Position numbers and translations under genes: made by a program. From the NCBI RefSeq assembly GCF_000805675.1, contig NZ_JSEF01000005.1:1-64000 (forward strand): a stretch of 64,000 bases of DNA, in the 5' to 3' direction. The stretch is from Corynebacterium minutissimum. Its GTDB lineage: Bacteria > Actinomycetota > Actinomycetes > Mycobacteriales > Mycobacteriaceae. The notes under the pieces were generated by a model, which did no database searches, was not told the origin of the DNA, and saw nothing but the letters and a program-made list of their open reading frames with translations. Shown here piece after piece: positions 51,805-62,452 of this stretch; positions within the stretch are counted from its first letter, which is position 1, and the number at the start of each line of letters is the position of its first letter.

Positions 51805-51967
51805 AAGATTCTCGTGGTGGGGTAGAGGCGATAGGGAGGGGATAGAAAGGCTGTCGAACAGAGCAATATGTTAAAGGTGTTGCTATTGTTGCATAAGCTT
51901 CAATCGTTAGCTTAGTCTATTATGGTTTCGGTCTAGAACATACTCTTTCCCGAAAGGAACTCGTCAC

Positions 51968-52783
51968 GTGAAGTCTACTCAGCGCCTCGCGGCCCTCTGC
52001 GCAACCCTCCTCGTGGCAGTCGGCCTGTCCCAGGTTCCCCAGGCGGCGGCTGCGGAACGCAACCTCGTTGCCTTTGGTGACTCCGTCCTGGCAGACCCGC
52101 AGGTGGATACCTACCTCTCCTCACGCTTGGGCTCGTCCGGCCGCAACCCCAGCCTGGATTGCCCATCCGGCAATAACTTTGCCAAGCGTACCGCCGCCAA
52201 GCTGGGCATGCCGGTGGCAGATTTCTCCTGCTCCGGTGCAGTATCGATGTCCCAGGGCCCGCAGATGAACGCCCAGGTTGATGATGCAATCCGTCGTGGC
52301 AAGCTCACTGCTGAGACTCAGCGCGTGATCTACGCCGGCGGCTTCAATGACACCTACAACAACGCTGGTTTGTCTGACAAGGACCTGCGTGCCCGCTTTG
52401 TTGGTGCAAATGCGCCTATCATCCACAAGATTCGCGCTGCTGCGCCGAATGCTCGCATTCAGATTGTGGGTTACCCAACCATCGGTTCTGGTGACCGCTA
52501 CTGCCTTATCCATGTTGGCCCTAAGCCGGCCGATGCCACCGCTTTGCCGATGGTCCAGCGCTACGAGAATGTCACGCAGTGGATGCAGGTGGACCTGGCG
52601 CACGCGACCGGCACAGAGTTTGTGGACATGAAGCCGATGACGTGGGACCGCGGCATGTGTGCGGATGCTGACAAGCGCCTGTGGGCAGGCCTCGTGGACT
52701 TCTCTGCAGGGCCGGGCAACCTGCCGCTGCACGTCAATGCGCGTGGTCACGAGTTTGTGGCCAACCACCTCGCCAGCTTCTAA
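51968..52783 (+). CDS. Secreted SGNH/GDSL hydrolase
   Basis: The 271-aa protein has a signal peptide (cleavage near AAAA|E at 29) and block I FGDSVLAD with nucleophile Ser39. Later blocks include YAGGFNDTYNN and the C-terminal region DFSAGPGNLPLHVNARGHEF with the His. Cys55?-type pairs (DCPSGNN ... FSCSGA) may form a disulfide outside. Starts at GTG with GAAAGGAAC upstream. Esterase/lipase of unknown substrate. Confidence 0.85.
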   Translation: MKSTQRLAALCATLLVAVGLSQVPQAAAAERNLVAFGDSVLADPQVDTYLSSRLGSSGRNPSLDCPSGNNFAKRTAAKLGMPVADFSCSGAVSMSQGPQMNAQVDDAIRRGKLTAETQRVIYAGGFNDTYNNAGLSDKDLRARFVGANAPIIHKIRAAAPNARIQIVGYPTIGSGDRYCLIHVGPKPADATALPMVQRYENVTQWMQVDLAHATGTEFVDMKPMTWDRGMCADADKRLWAGLVDFSAGPGNLPLHVNARGHEFVANHLASF

Positions 52784-52805
52784 AGGCGAACTCGAATTCC
52801 CTCTG

Positions 52806-52833
52806 GGCCCGGGCGACGTTGCTCGGGCCTTTC
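52806..52833 (+). terminator. Terminator of the SGNH hydrolase gene
   Basis: Stem GGCCCG / CGGGCC followed by TTTCG, 23 bp after the stop. Modest strength. Confidence 0.5.
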
Positions 52834-52849
52834 GCGTACCCTCGCGGGC

Positions 52850-53998
52850 ATGACTGTTAATGAAAATGTAAATGAAAATAGCTCCCAGCAAGGTGCGGAG
52901 GTTGTCCGCGGCGTCATTGCGCGCGCGAAGGGCGAGCCCGTCGAGACCGTCAACATCGTAGTTCCCGCCCCCGGTGAGCACGATGTCATCGTCAAGGTGC
53001 AGGCATGCGGTGTCTGCCATACCGACTTGGCCTACCGCGATGGTGACATCGAGGATGCTTTCCCCTTCCTGTTGGGCCATGAGGCGGCGGGCGTCGTCGA
53101 GCGCGTAGGTTCTGCCGTTAGCCACGTTGAGGTTGGTGACTTCGTCATCCTGAATTGGCGCGCGGTGTGCGGTGAGTGCCGTGCATGTAAGAAGGGCGAG
53201 CCGAAGTACTGCTTCAATACCCACAACGCGTCCGCGAAGATGAAGCTCTCGGATGGGGATACAGACGCCGGTACCGAGCTCACCCCGGCGCTTGGCATTG
53301 GTTCCTTCGCCGAGAAGACCCTGGTCCACGAGGGCCAGTGCACCAAGGTGGAGGAGACCGACCCGGCCGCGGCGGGCCTGCTCGGCTGCGGCATCATGGC
53401 CGGACTGGGTGCGGCCGTCAACACCGCTGACATCCAGCTAGGCGAGTCTGTGGCTGTCTTCGGTTGCGGTGGTGTGGGCACTGCTGCGATTGCCGGCGCG
53501 AAGCTGGCCGGTGCGGCGAAGATTATTGCTGTGGACCTGGATGAAACCAAGCTGGCGACCGCCCAGGAATTCGGCGCTACCGACACTATTTGCGGCAAGG
53601 ACCTCTCCGAGGATGAGGTAATCGAGGCCGTGCGTGAGCTTACCGACGGCTTCGGCACCGACGTCACCATTGATGCTGTGGGTATCCAGCCCACGTGGCG
53701 CCAGGCTTTCTACTCCCGCGACCACGCCGGCCGCATGGTGATGGTGGGCGTTCCCAATCTCACCGACCATGTCGACATCCCTGCCATCGACCTCTATGGC
53801 CGGGGCGGTTCCATCAAGCCGGCGTGGTACGGCGACTGCCTGCCGGAGCGTGACTTCCCGGCTTACGTATCCTTGTCCAAGAACGGCCAGTTCCCGCTGG
53901 ACAAGTTCGTCTCCGAGCGCATTGCGCTGGACGACGTCGAAGAGGCCTTCGGCACCATGAAGGCTGGCAAGGTTCTGCGGTCCGTCGTCGAATTCTAA
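52850..53998 (+). CDS. S-(hydroxymethyl)mycothiol dehydrogenase (mycothiol-dependent formaldehyde dehydrogenase)
   Basis: A 382-aa zinc-dependent class III-like alcohol dehydrogenase. Catalytic zinc ligands: CGVCHTD and the GHEAAG motif; structural zinc: [15 protein letters not shown]. The Rossmann fold is GCGGVGTAA. The sequence [17 protein letters not shown] with the neighbouring metallo-beta-lactamase gene matches the actinobacterial formaldehyde-detoxification pair (adhE/mscR, fadH in C. glutamicum). It oxidises the formaldehyde-mycothiol adduct with NAD. An N-terminal Asn/Glu-rich leader precedes the fold. Confidence 0.9.
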   Translation: MTVNENVNENSSQQGAEVVRGVIARAKGEPVETVNIVVPAPGEHDVIVKVQACGVCHTDLAYRDGDIEDAFPFLLGHEAAGVVERVGSAVSHVEVGDFVILNWRAVCGECRACKKGEPKYCFNTHNASAKMKLSDGDTDAGTELTPALGIGSFAEKTLVHEGQCTKVEETDPAAAGLLGCGIMAGLGAAVNTADIQLGESVAVFGCGGVGTAAIAGAKLAGAAKIIAVDLDETKLATAQEFGATDTICGKDLSEDEVIEAVRELTDGFGTDVTIDAVGIQPTWRQAFYSRDHAGRMVMVGVPNLTDHVDIPAIDLYGRGGSIKPAWYGDCLPERDFPAYVSLSKNGQFPLDKFVSERIALDDVEEAFGTMKAGKVLRSVVEF

Positions 53999-54054
53999 AG
54001 ACAGCCGAATTCTTACAGGCACGAGCTTTACCTCAGCCCGGAAAGGAACCCGAA

Positions 54055-54675
54055 ATGAAGATTGAACAGTTTGTCACCTCTGGCAAGTTCCGCCTTGATG
54101 GCGGCGAGTGGGACGTGGACAACAACGTCTACATCGTCTCCGGTGGCCAGGAGCTCTACATCGTGGATCCGGCACACGACGCCGCACGCATCTACGACGA
54201 GGTGGGCGAGCGCTCCGTGACGGGCGTGCTGCTCACGCACGCGCACAACGATCATTGCGAGCTCGCACCCGAGATTGCTGAACACTATGGTGTGCAGCTC
54301 TACCTCCACCCCGACGATGAGCAGCTGTGGCGCGAGACCCATGCGGAAGCTGATTACGTCGCGCTGGAGGATAATCAGATCTTCAAGATTGGTGGGGAGG
54401 ACCTCGTGGTCTTCCATACTCCGGGCCACTCCCCGGGCTGCGTCGTGCTGTACGACGCCGCCGATAGCACCCTGCTCTCCGGTGACACCCTGTTCAACGG
54501 TGGCCCGGGAGCCACGGGCCGCAAGTACTCCGACTTCGACGTCATCATCGAGTCCCTGCGCAACCGCGTGCTCAACCTCCCGCCGGAGACCCGCGTCCTG
54601 CCGGGCCACGGCGATGAGACCACCGTGGGCGCGGAAGCTGCCCGCATCGATGAGTACGTCGCCCGCGGCTACTAA
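54055..54675 (+). CDS. Metallo-beta-lactamase fold hydrolase (partner of formaldehyde dehydrogenase)
   Basis: The 206-aa protein has the metal motif THAHNDHC and the later His in TPGHSPG, and Asp in SGDTLFNGG plus a final PGHGDET. 56 bp downstream of the dehydrogenase gene and probably co-transcribed. A hydrolase of the S-formyl-mycothiol product or a related thioester is plausible (as for glyoxalase II); not shown here. Confidence 0.88.
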   Translation: MKIEQFVTSGKFRLDGGEWDVDNNVYIVSGGQELYIVDPAHDAARIYDEVGERSVTGVLLTHAHNDHCELAPEIAEHYGVQLYLHPDDEQLWRETHAEADYVALEDNQIFKIGGEDLVVFHTPGHSPGCVVLYDAADSTLLSGDTLFNGGPGATGRKYSDFDVIIESLRNRVLNLPPETRVLPGHGDETTVGAEAARIDEYVARGY

Positions 54676-54682
54676 CTCTTAA

Positions 54683-54703
54683 ACGCCGGCCCTAGGCCGG
54701 CGT
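54683..54703. terminator. Convergent terminator between the MBL and ccdA genes
   Basis: Stem ACGCCGGC / GCCGGCGT around CCTAG; it overlaps the ccdA stop codon (TAG on the minus strand, 54692-54694). Weak U-runs. Confidence 0.55.
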
Positions 54704-55486
54704 GCGGGCAGCCTTAATGCCCACCGCCACCGTGGCGGTAAGGGACAGGCCGAACCAGACCCAGGCATCCGCCACGCCTTCGCTGAAGCTGCGAGCCTTC
54801 TCCTGCACCGCGAACTGCGCATCCGTGCTCAGTACCGCGGGCAGTGTCGCGCTGCCGTAACTGACAATGAACAGCGCGCCGATGAGCACGAAGAAGGCGC
54901 CCGACACAATGGACACGGTATTCGTGTGCACAGGGCCAACAGTGACCTCGCGTCCGCGCAGCCACCGCCACGAACCGACGTCGAGGCGCTCCCACAGCGC
55001 AGCCAGCAAGAAGAGCGGCGCGGCCATGCCCGTGGCATACGCCACCATGATGATCCCGCCATAGAGTGCGCTGCCTGATGCAGCCGCCGTGGTGAGAACA
55101 GCACCCAATAGCGGGCCCGCGCAAAAACCGGCAAAGCCATACACCGCACCAAGCAGAAACACCCTGCCCCGGGCTTTTCCGGAGAGCGCATCCATGCCGG
55201 GAATGCGGAAGCCACCGCCCAGCGCGGTAAAGATTCCCAGGGCGATAATAATCCAGCCCGCCACCGTGATGACTTGGCTGCGATACTGCGCGAGCAGGGC
55301 AGCCAATCCCATGCCGATAGGCACGAGCGTGGTGCACAGGCCTAGGAAGAACACCAGGGTCTTGACGAGCAGCTGGCGCTGCGACTCAAAGGCATAGGCA
55401 AAGAAGGCCGGTACCAACAGCGCTGAGCACGGGCTGATCAAGGTCAGCACACCGGCGATGAGGGCGCCGAAAATTCCGATGCTCAT
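54692..55486 (-). CDS. ccdA: CcdA/DsbD-like thiol-disulfide membrane transporter
   Basis: A 264-aa protein with about six helices. The redox Cys are in ISPCSALL and GFCAGPLLG. CcdA-type proteins carry reducing equivalents across the membrane to extracytoplasmic thioredoxins such as the DsbA-like protein encoded two genes upstream. The ATG at 55486 overlaps the 30-aa peptide stop by 4 bp; a longer start at 55552 is not needed. Confidence 0.87.
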   Translation of the reverse strand: MSIGIFGALIAGVLTLISPCSALLVPAFFAYAFESQRQLLVKTLVFFLGLCTTLVPIGMGLAALLAQYRSQVITVAGWIIIALGIFTALGGGFRIPGMDALSGKARGRVFLLGAVYGFAGFCAGPLLGAVLTTAAASGSALYGGIIMVAYATGMAAPLFLLAALWERLDVGSWRWLRGREVTVGPVHTNTVSIVSGAFFVLIGALFIVSYGSATLPAVLSTDAQFAVQEKARSFSEGVADAWVWFGLSLTATVAVGIKAARTPA

Positions 55487-55575
55487 ACGCTCACCCCCAC
55501 CGCATAACCGCCCAGCAGCCCAGTCAGAAGGACGAGCGCGATGAAGACCCACACAATTAGCGGCGGCTTATCCAT
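55483..55575 (-). CDS. 30-aa single-helix membrane peptide between dsbA and ccdA
   Basis: MDKPPLIVWVFIALVLLTGL, then LGGYAVGVSV. One helix from about residue 7 to 27. It overlaps the dsbA-like stop by 8 bp and the ccdA ATG by 4 bp (ATGA), so it is translated with both. The overlaps and the codon phase make chance unlikely. Possibly a small subunit of the thiol-transfer complex (inferred). Confidence 0.65.
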   Translation of the reverse strand: MDKPPLIVWVFIALVLLTGLLGGYAVGVSV

Positions 55576-56440
55576 TGGCTGCCTTTCCCAGCTGCTCTTG
55601 GATGATCTGCTCAAATACCTCGGGCGGCTGTGCGCCACCGACGAACTGGTCTCCCACCACGAATGCCGGAGTTCCCGTAATGCCAATCTGGGAAGCATAG
55701 CGAGTGGCCGTCTCGATGACCTCCGTGTAGGTATCGTCCGTGGCCTGCTGGCGGAACTTATCCAGGTCTGCAACGCCGGCTTGCTTGGCAAAAGTCATGA
55801 AGTCGTCGATGTCGAACTCCGGGTGGCCGCTGATGTCCTTGCTGGCGGTGTAGAGCTCGTGCTTGAACTCCGCGAACTTGCCTTGTGCTGCGGCAGCGCG
55901 CCCAGCCTTGGCGGCCTCGATGGCGGCAGGGCCGTTGACGGGGAAGTCATTCCACTCAATGCGCACCAAGCCCTTCTCCACGTACTTGGAGAGGATATCC
56001 GGCTCGGTCACATTGGCGTGGCGGGAACAGAACGGGCACTCGAAGTCGGAGAACTCTGAAATCACCACGGGGGCATCCACCGCACCAATGGCGAAAGGAT
56101 CATCCTCCTTCTTGCGGTGCACCGACGTGATATCCCCGGACTTGGTGTCACCGCCGGGGCCGAACGTCATCGGGTCGCCCATCCCGTCGGAGAATTTCGT
56201 GCCGGGGGTGGCCTTGGAGGCGTCGGCAGCCAGGTCTTCATTGGAGTCCGTAGGGGCGGCGCTGGTCTGTACCTGCTCAGCGCCCTGTGCTGCGTTATCC
56301 TTTCCTGCATTGCGCTCACCCAGCAGGAAGCCAATGACGACCACCAAGAGAAGGATGACCACCAGCATTCCCCACACGATGGGGCTGACCGTGGACAGGG
56401 CTGACTTGCGGGAGGATGAGGACTCGCGTGAATTCGGCAT
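55568..56440 (-). CDS. DsbA-like membrane-anchored thiol-disulfide oxidoreductase
   Basis: The 290-aa protein has an N-terminal membrane helix (about 20-40), a Ser/Gln/Asp-rich linker and a DsbA/thioredoxin_4 domain. The active site is FECPFCSRH, the cis-Pro loop is GTPAFVVG. It introduces or shuffles disulfides in secreted proteins, consistent with many Cys-paired envelope proteins in corynebacteria. First gene of the dsbA-peptide-ccdA operon. Confidence 0.88.
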   Translation of the reverse strand: MPNSRESSSSRKSALSTVSPIVWGMLVVILLLVVVIGFLLGERNAGKDNAAQGAEQVQTSAAPTDSNEDLAADASKATPGTKFSDGMGDPMTFGPGGDTKSGDITSVHRKKEDDPFAIGAVDAPVVISEFSDFECPFCSRHANVTEPDILSKYVEKGLVRIEWNDFPVNGPAAIEAAKAGRAAAAQGKFAEFKHELYTASKDISGHPEFDIDDFMTFAKQAGVADLDKFRQQATDDTYTEVIETATRYASQIGITGTPAFVVGDQFVGGAQPPEVFEQIIQEQLGKAANG

Positions 56441-56492
56441 GCCGTTACCTTAACCGCTACGCGCCGCCGTGCCAGAGTAGGGGTGAAATTAA

Positions 56493-57368
56493 TTAGTTGG
56501 GACGGCCCTCGTCGGCAGCTGTGAGAAGGTAGTGGCCGTAGCCAGACTTCAGGAGAGGCTGAGCCAGCGCGGTAAGCGCTGCGGCGTCGATGAAACCTTC
56601 TGCAAACGCGGCTACTTCTGGCGAGCCGATGACTGTTCCGGTGCGCTTTTGCATGACTTCCACGTACGCGGAAGCCTCGCTCATCGAGTCCACCGTTCCG
56701 GTATCCAGCCACACGTCACCGCGCTGCATGCGTTTGACTCGGAGCCGTCCGCGGCGCAAGTATTCCTCGTTGACTGCGGTGATCTCTAATTCCCCGCGCG
56801 CGCTGGGCTTAATGCCTTTCGCGATCTCCACCACCGAGTTGTCATAGAAGTACAACCCCACCACAGCGTGATTGGATTTTGGGGTGGCGGGCTTTTCTTC
56901 AATGGAGAGGGCTTGGCCGGTCTCGTCGAAATCGACGACGCCATAGCGCTGTGGGTCGGAGACCTCGTAGGCAAAGATGATGCCGCCTTCGGGGCGGCGG
57001 CACTCATTAAGTGCAGTGGAGAAGCCGTGGCCTTCGAAGATGTTGTCACCCAAGACGAGTGCCACGTCGTCATCAGCGATGAAGTCTTCCGCAATGAGGA
57101 AGGCCTGGGCCAAGCCTTCTGGGCGCGGCTGGACCGCATAGTGGAGCATGAGGCCCAGCTGGGAGCCATCACCCAACAGGCGCTTGAAGGCGTCCTGGTC
57201 CTCCGGGGTGGTGATGATGAGGATCTCCCGGATACCGGCCTGAATCAGGGTGGTCAGAGGATAGTAGACCATCGGCTTGTCGTAAATGGGCATGAGCTGC
57301 TTCGAGATGCCCTTGGTGATGGGGTAGAGGCGCGTGCCGGAACCGCCAGCGAGGATGATGCCCTTCAT
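56493..57368 (-). CDS. rmlA: Glucose-1-phosphate thymidylyltransferase
   Basis: The 291-aa enzyme makes dTDP-glucose, the first step of dTDP-L-rhamnose synthesis. Motifs: [41 protein letters not shown] and the later WLDTGT. The ATG at 57368 opens with the conserved MKGIILAG. dTDP-rhamnose is needed for the arabinogalactan linkage unit. Separated from rmlCD by a 20-bp palindrome. Confidence 0.94.
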   Translation of the reverse strand: MKGIILAGGSGTRLYPITKGISKQLMPIYDKPMVYYPLTTLIQAGIREILIITTPEDQDAFKRLLGDGSQLGLMLHYAVQPRPEGLAQAFLIAEDFIADDDVALVLGDNIFEGHGFSTALNECRRPEGGIIFAYEVSDPQRYGVVDFDETGQALSIEEKPATPKSNHAVVGLYFYDNSVVEIAKGIKPSARGELEITAVNEEYLRRGRLRVKRMQRGDVWLDTGTVDSMSEASAYVEVMQKRTGTVIGSPEVAAFAEGFIDAAALTALAQPLLKSGYGHYLLTAADEGRPN

Positions 57369-57429
57369 GAGGTTTAAGCTTAACGGAGGAGGGCCCAGCG
57401 CTGGGGTGCGGCGGCGCGGGCTGGGGGAA

Positions 57430-57481
57430 CATAACACTTAACTTCCCACTTAACATAACACGTGGGAAGTTAAGTGTTATG
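57430..57481. repeat. 20-bp perfect palindrome between rmlCD and rmlA
   Basis: Arms 57430-57449 and 57462-57481 are perfect inverted copies rich in AACTT/AAGTT, with a 12-nt loop containing a third ATAACAC-like unit; another GTGTTATG follows at 57485. It starts 8 bp from the rmlCD stop and 61 bp before the rmlA start. It may be an attenuator, a small mobile-element trace, or an RNA processing site. Confidence 0.65.
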
Positions 57482-57488
57482 TTGAGTG

Positions 57489-58853
57489 TTATGCTGGGTA
57501 AAGTCCCAGGTAGAGGGCCAAAGCGGCCCGCCAATTCATCGGTGTGAAGCCGGTGGCTTCAATCTTGGATAAATCGAAAGTAGACTCCTTCGGGCGGGGA
57601 GCCTCGGGTCCAGCAATCTCGCGGTATTGCTCGGTGCTCACCGGCGTGACATCGGCGGGGTCCTGGCCCACGCCGGTGAAGACGGCCATGGCAATCTCAT
57701 CGCGGCCCACGACGTCACCGGAGTTGGAGATGTTGTAGACGCCGTACGCGGCTTCGGTCTTGAGCAGGTGAATGATGCCCTTGGCCAGGTCCTCGGCAAA
57801 GGTGGGGCGCCCGCGTTGATCGTGGATGACGGAGGGCTTTACTCCCTTATTTGCCAGCGAGCGCATCGTGGACATGAAGTTGGCGCCATCACCGAAGACC
57901 CACGATGTGCGGATGACATAGTGGCGCGGAGCGGTTTGCGCGGCGGTATCGCCCGCGGCTTTCGATGCCCCGTAGGCCGAGAGAGGCGAGGGCAGCTCAT
58001 CTTCGGAGTGCACCTCTTGAGCACCATCAAAGATGTAGTCGCTGGAGACGTGCACCAAGGTGAGATTGTTTTCCGCGGCAATGCGCGCGAGCTTCGCTGG
58101 CGCATCGGCGTTGACTGCCCAGGCCGCGGCGCGATCCTCTTCCGCGCCGTTGACGTCGTTATAAGCCGCGCAGTTGATGATGGCGGAATACTGCTTCCAC
58201 GCGCGGGCAGGTGGGGTGGTGATGTCGAAGTCCTCGTGCCCGCAGAACTCCACCTGGCCCAGACCAGCGGAGGGCAGGAACTTCTGCAGTGCGCGGCCCA
58301 GCTGCCCGTTGGCGCCGGTGACGAGGATGCGGCGAGGGGGCATGGGGGAGACGTCGCCAAGCGCGGCGTGGTCCCTGTCCTTATCGGAAATCTCCGTCGG
58401 TTCCAGCGGCCAGTCCACCATGTCGAGGTTGACGCAGGTGTACTCCGCATCCGGGGACCAGTGGTCATTGACCAGGTAGGAGTAGGCGCAGGCCTCCAGC
58501 GCCTGGAATCCGTTGGCCACCCCACGCGGGACGAACACGGCCGTGTCGGGGCCAATCTCGTGGGTCACCAGCTGGCCAAAGGTGGCCGAGCCCTCGCGCA
58601 GATCGCACCATGCGCCGAACACCCGGCCAGACGCCACGGAGACGAACTTATCCCAGGGCTCCGCATGTAGGCCGCGCGTGACACCTTTCTCCGCATTGAA
58701 GGAGACGTTATTTTGCACCGGCTGGAAATCCGGCAGACCCGCTGCCACCATCTTTTCGCGCTGCCAGTTCTCCTTGAACCAGCCACGGTTATCGCCGTGG
58801 ACGTCGAGTTGAACAATGAGCAGGCCCTCAATGGCCGTTGTCTGCACCTTCAT
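57489..58853 (-). CDS. rmlCD: Fused dTDP-4-dehydrorhamnose 3,5-epimerase and reductase
   Basis: A 454-aa fusion. The N-terminal ~170 residues are RmlC (cupin): DNRGWFKENW, RGLHAEPWDKFVSVASG, and FVPRGVANGFQ. The C-terminal ~280 residues are RmlD (SDR): RILVTGANGQLGRAL as the NAD(P) loop, VSSDYIFDG, YGASKAAGD (Tyr/Lys pair), RTSWVFG. This catalyses the last two steps of dTDP-L-rhamnose synthesis; the fusion is typical of corynebacteria. Nine bp after rmlB. Confidence 0.93.
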   Translation of the reverse strand: MKVQTTAIEGLLIVQLDVHGDNRGWFKENWQREKMVAAGLPDFQPVQNNVSFNAEKGVTRGLHAEPWDKFVSVASGRVFGAWCDLREGSATFGQLVTHEIGPDTAVFVPRGVANGFQALEACAYSYLVNDHWSPDAEYTCVNLDMVDWPLEPTEISDKDRDHAALGDVSPMPPRRILVTGANGQLGRALQKFLPSAGLGQVEFCGHEDFDITTPPARAWKQYSAIINCAAYNDVNGAEEDRAAAWAVNADAPAKLARIAAENNLTLVHVSSDYIFDGAQEVHSEDELPSPLSAYGASKAAGDTAAQTAPRHYVIRTSWVFGDGANFMSTMRSLANKGVKPSVIHDQRGRPTFAEDLAKGIIHLLKTEAAYGVYNISNSGDVVGRDEIAMAVFTGVGQDPADVTPVSTEQYREIAGPEAPRPKESTFDLSKIEATGFTPMNWRAALALYLGLYPA

Positions 58854-58862
58854 GATTGTTCT

Positions 58863-61258
<2,396 letters not shown>

Positions 61259-61334
61259 AATGCCGCTATCCTACCGTCCTTATCCCGCAAGACCGAAAAG
61301 CTTGGGGTTCTACGTGAAGGCCTCCACAGAAAGT

Positions 61335-62414
61335 TTAGGAGTTGAAGGCCGCCTCAAACGTAGGCCAGGACTTCTCCAGATCATCAGTCCAACCCGGCCA
61401 AGAGTGGGTACCAACATTGCGGAAGTTGTAGGTGGCCGGAATGTTCTGCTTATCCAGCTTCGCCTTGAGCATGTGGGTGCAGTGGTTGACGCCGGCCTCA
61501 ATGACGCCACCCTCAACCTGCAGCTGGGCGGAGCCAACGAAGGCAGCTGCCGGGTTGTAGCCCTTGCTAATCCAGTAGGACGGGGTGTCCTTCTCACCGG
61601 CCAGGCCGCTGGCGGAGGAAATGTACAGGTCGGTTCCGCGCAGCTTCTCCGAGTTCATGAGGGCATCGTTGTAGCGGTTGTACGGCGAGCCCATCGGGCC
61701 CCACATCTGCTCCGGCTGTGCACCGCCACGGTTGACGGTCACGCGCAGGAACTCGTACTCCAGCGGGTAGGCAGTCGCGGCACACCCGGCGAAGGAACCC
61801 GCAGCATCATAGAAACCCGGGTTGTGCTGCGCCAGCAGCAGCGAGGACGTGGCGGACATGGACATGCCGGCGATGGCGCGCTTGTTGTTCGCGTTGAGGC
61901 GCTGCTCCAGCGGTCCCGGAAGTTCCTTGGTCAGGAAGGTTTCCCACTTCTGTGGGCCCTTGAGGTACTTGCCGTTCGGGTCTTCCTGCCAGTCGGTGTA
62001 GTAGGAGAACGCGCCTGACTGTGGGATAACCACATTGACGTCCTTGTCCGCGTAAAAGTCCACCACATTAGAGTTGGCCAGCCAGTCCGTGTCCTGCTCG
62101 GCAGAGCCAGCGCCGTTGAGCAGGTAGATGGTGGGGCGGTCCGGGTTCTTCGCTGGAATAACGGCCAGCGGAATAACGCGGCCGTTCATGGACGGCGACG
62201 TGGCCTGCAGCTTCAGCAGGCGCGGATCATCCTTGTAGCGGTCGTACCACTTCTGGCCCTCTACCTCGGGAGTAGGCTCCAGGTCCGACACGGTGGACAG
62301 TGCGGCATCACCTGCAACCTCCTGCGGCTTTAGGGTGGCAGCACCCGCAACGGGGCTGACCAGCGCGGCTGCGGTGAGCGCGCCGACGGCGAGAAGAGAG
62401 CTAAGACGCTTCAT
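61335..62414 (-). CDS. Secreted corynomycolyltransferase (antigen 85-like)
   Basis: The 359-aa protein has a signal peptide (cleavage near AGA|A at 25) and an esterase/antigen 85 fold. Nucleophile Ser185 in AGMSMSATSS; the later Asp/His region includes GTHSWPGWTDDL. It transfers corynomycolate to trehalose or arabinogalactan in the outer envelope. Tandem with a longer paralogue 38 bp upstream. The ends of the two align over most of the domain. Confidence 0.92.
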   Translation of the reverse strand: MKRLSSLLAVGALTAAALVSPVAGAATLKPQEVAGDAALSTVSDLEPTPEVEGQKWYDRYKDDPRLLKLQATSPSMNGRVIPLAVIPAKNPDRPTIYLLNGAGSAEQDTDWLANSNVVDFYADKDVNVVIPQSGAFSYYTDWQEDPNGKYLKGPQKWETFLTKELPGPLEQRLNANNKRAIAGMSMSATSSLLLAQHNPGFYDAAGSFAGCAATAYPLEYEFLRVTVNRGGAQPEQMWGPMGSPYNRYNDALMNSEKLRGTDLYISSASGLAGEKDTPSYWISKGYNPAAAFVGSAQLQVEGGVIEAGVNHCTHMLKAKLDKQNIPATYNFRNVGTHSWPGWTDDLEKSWPTFEAAFNS

Positions 62415-62452
62415 GGGGATCCTTATTCGACAATTGTTATGGCGAGTTGAGC

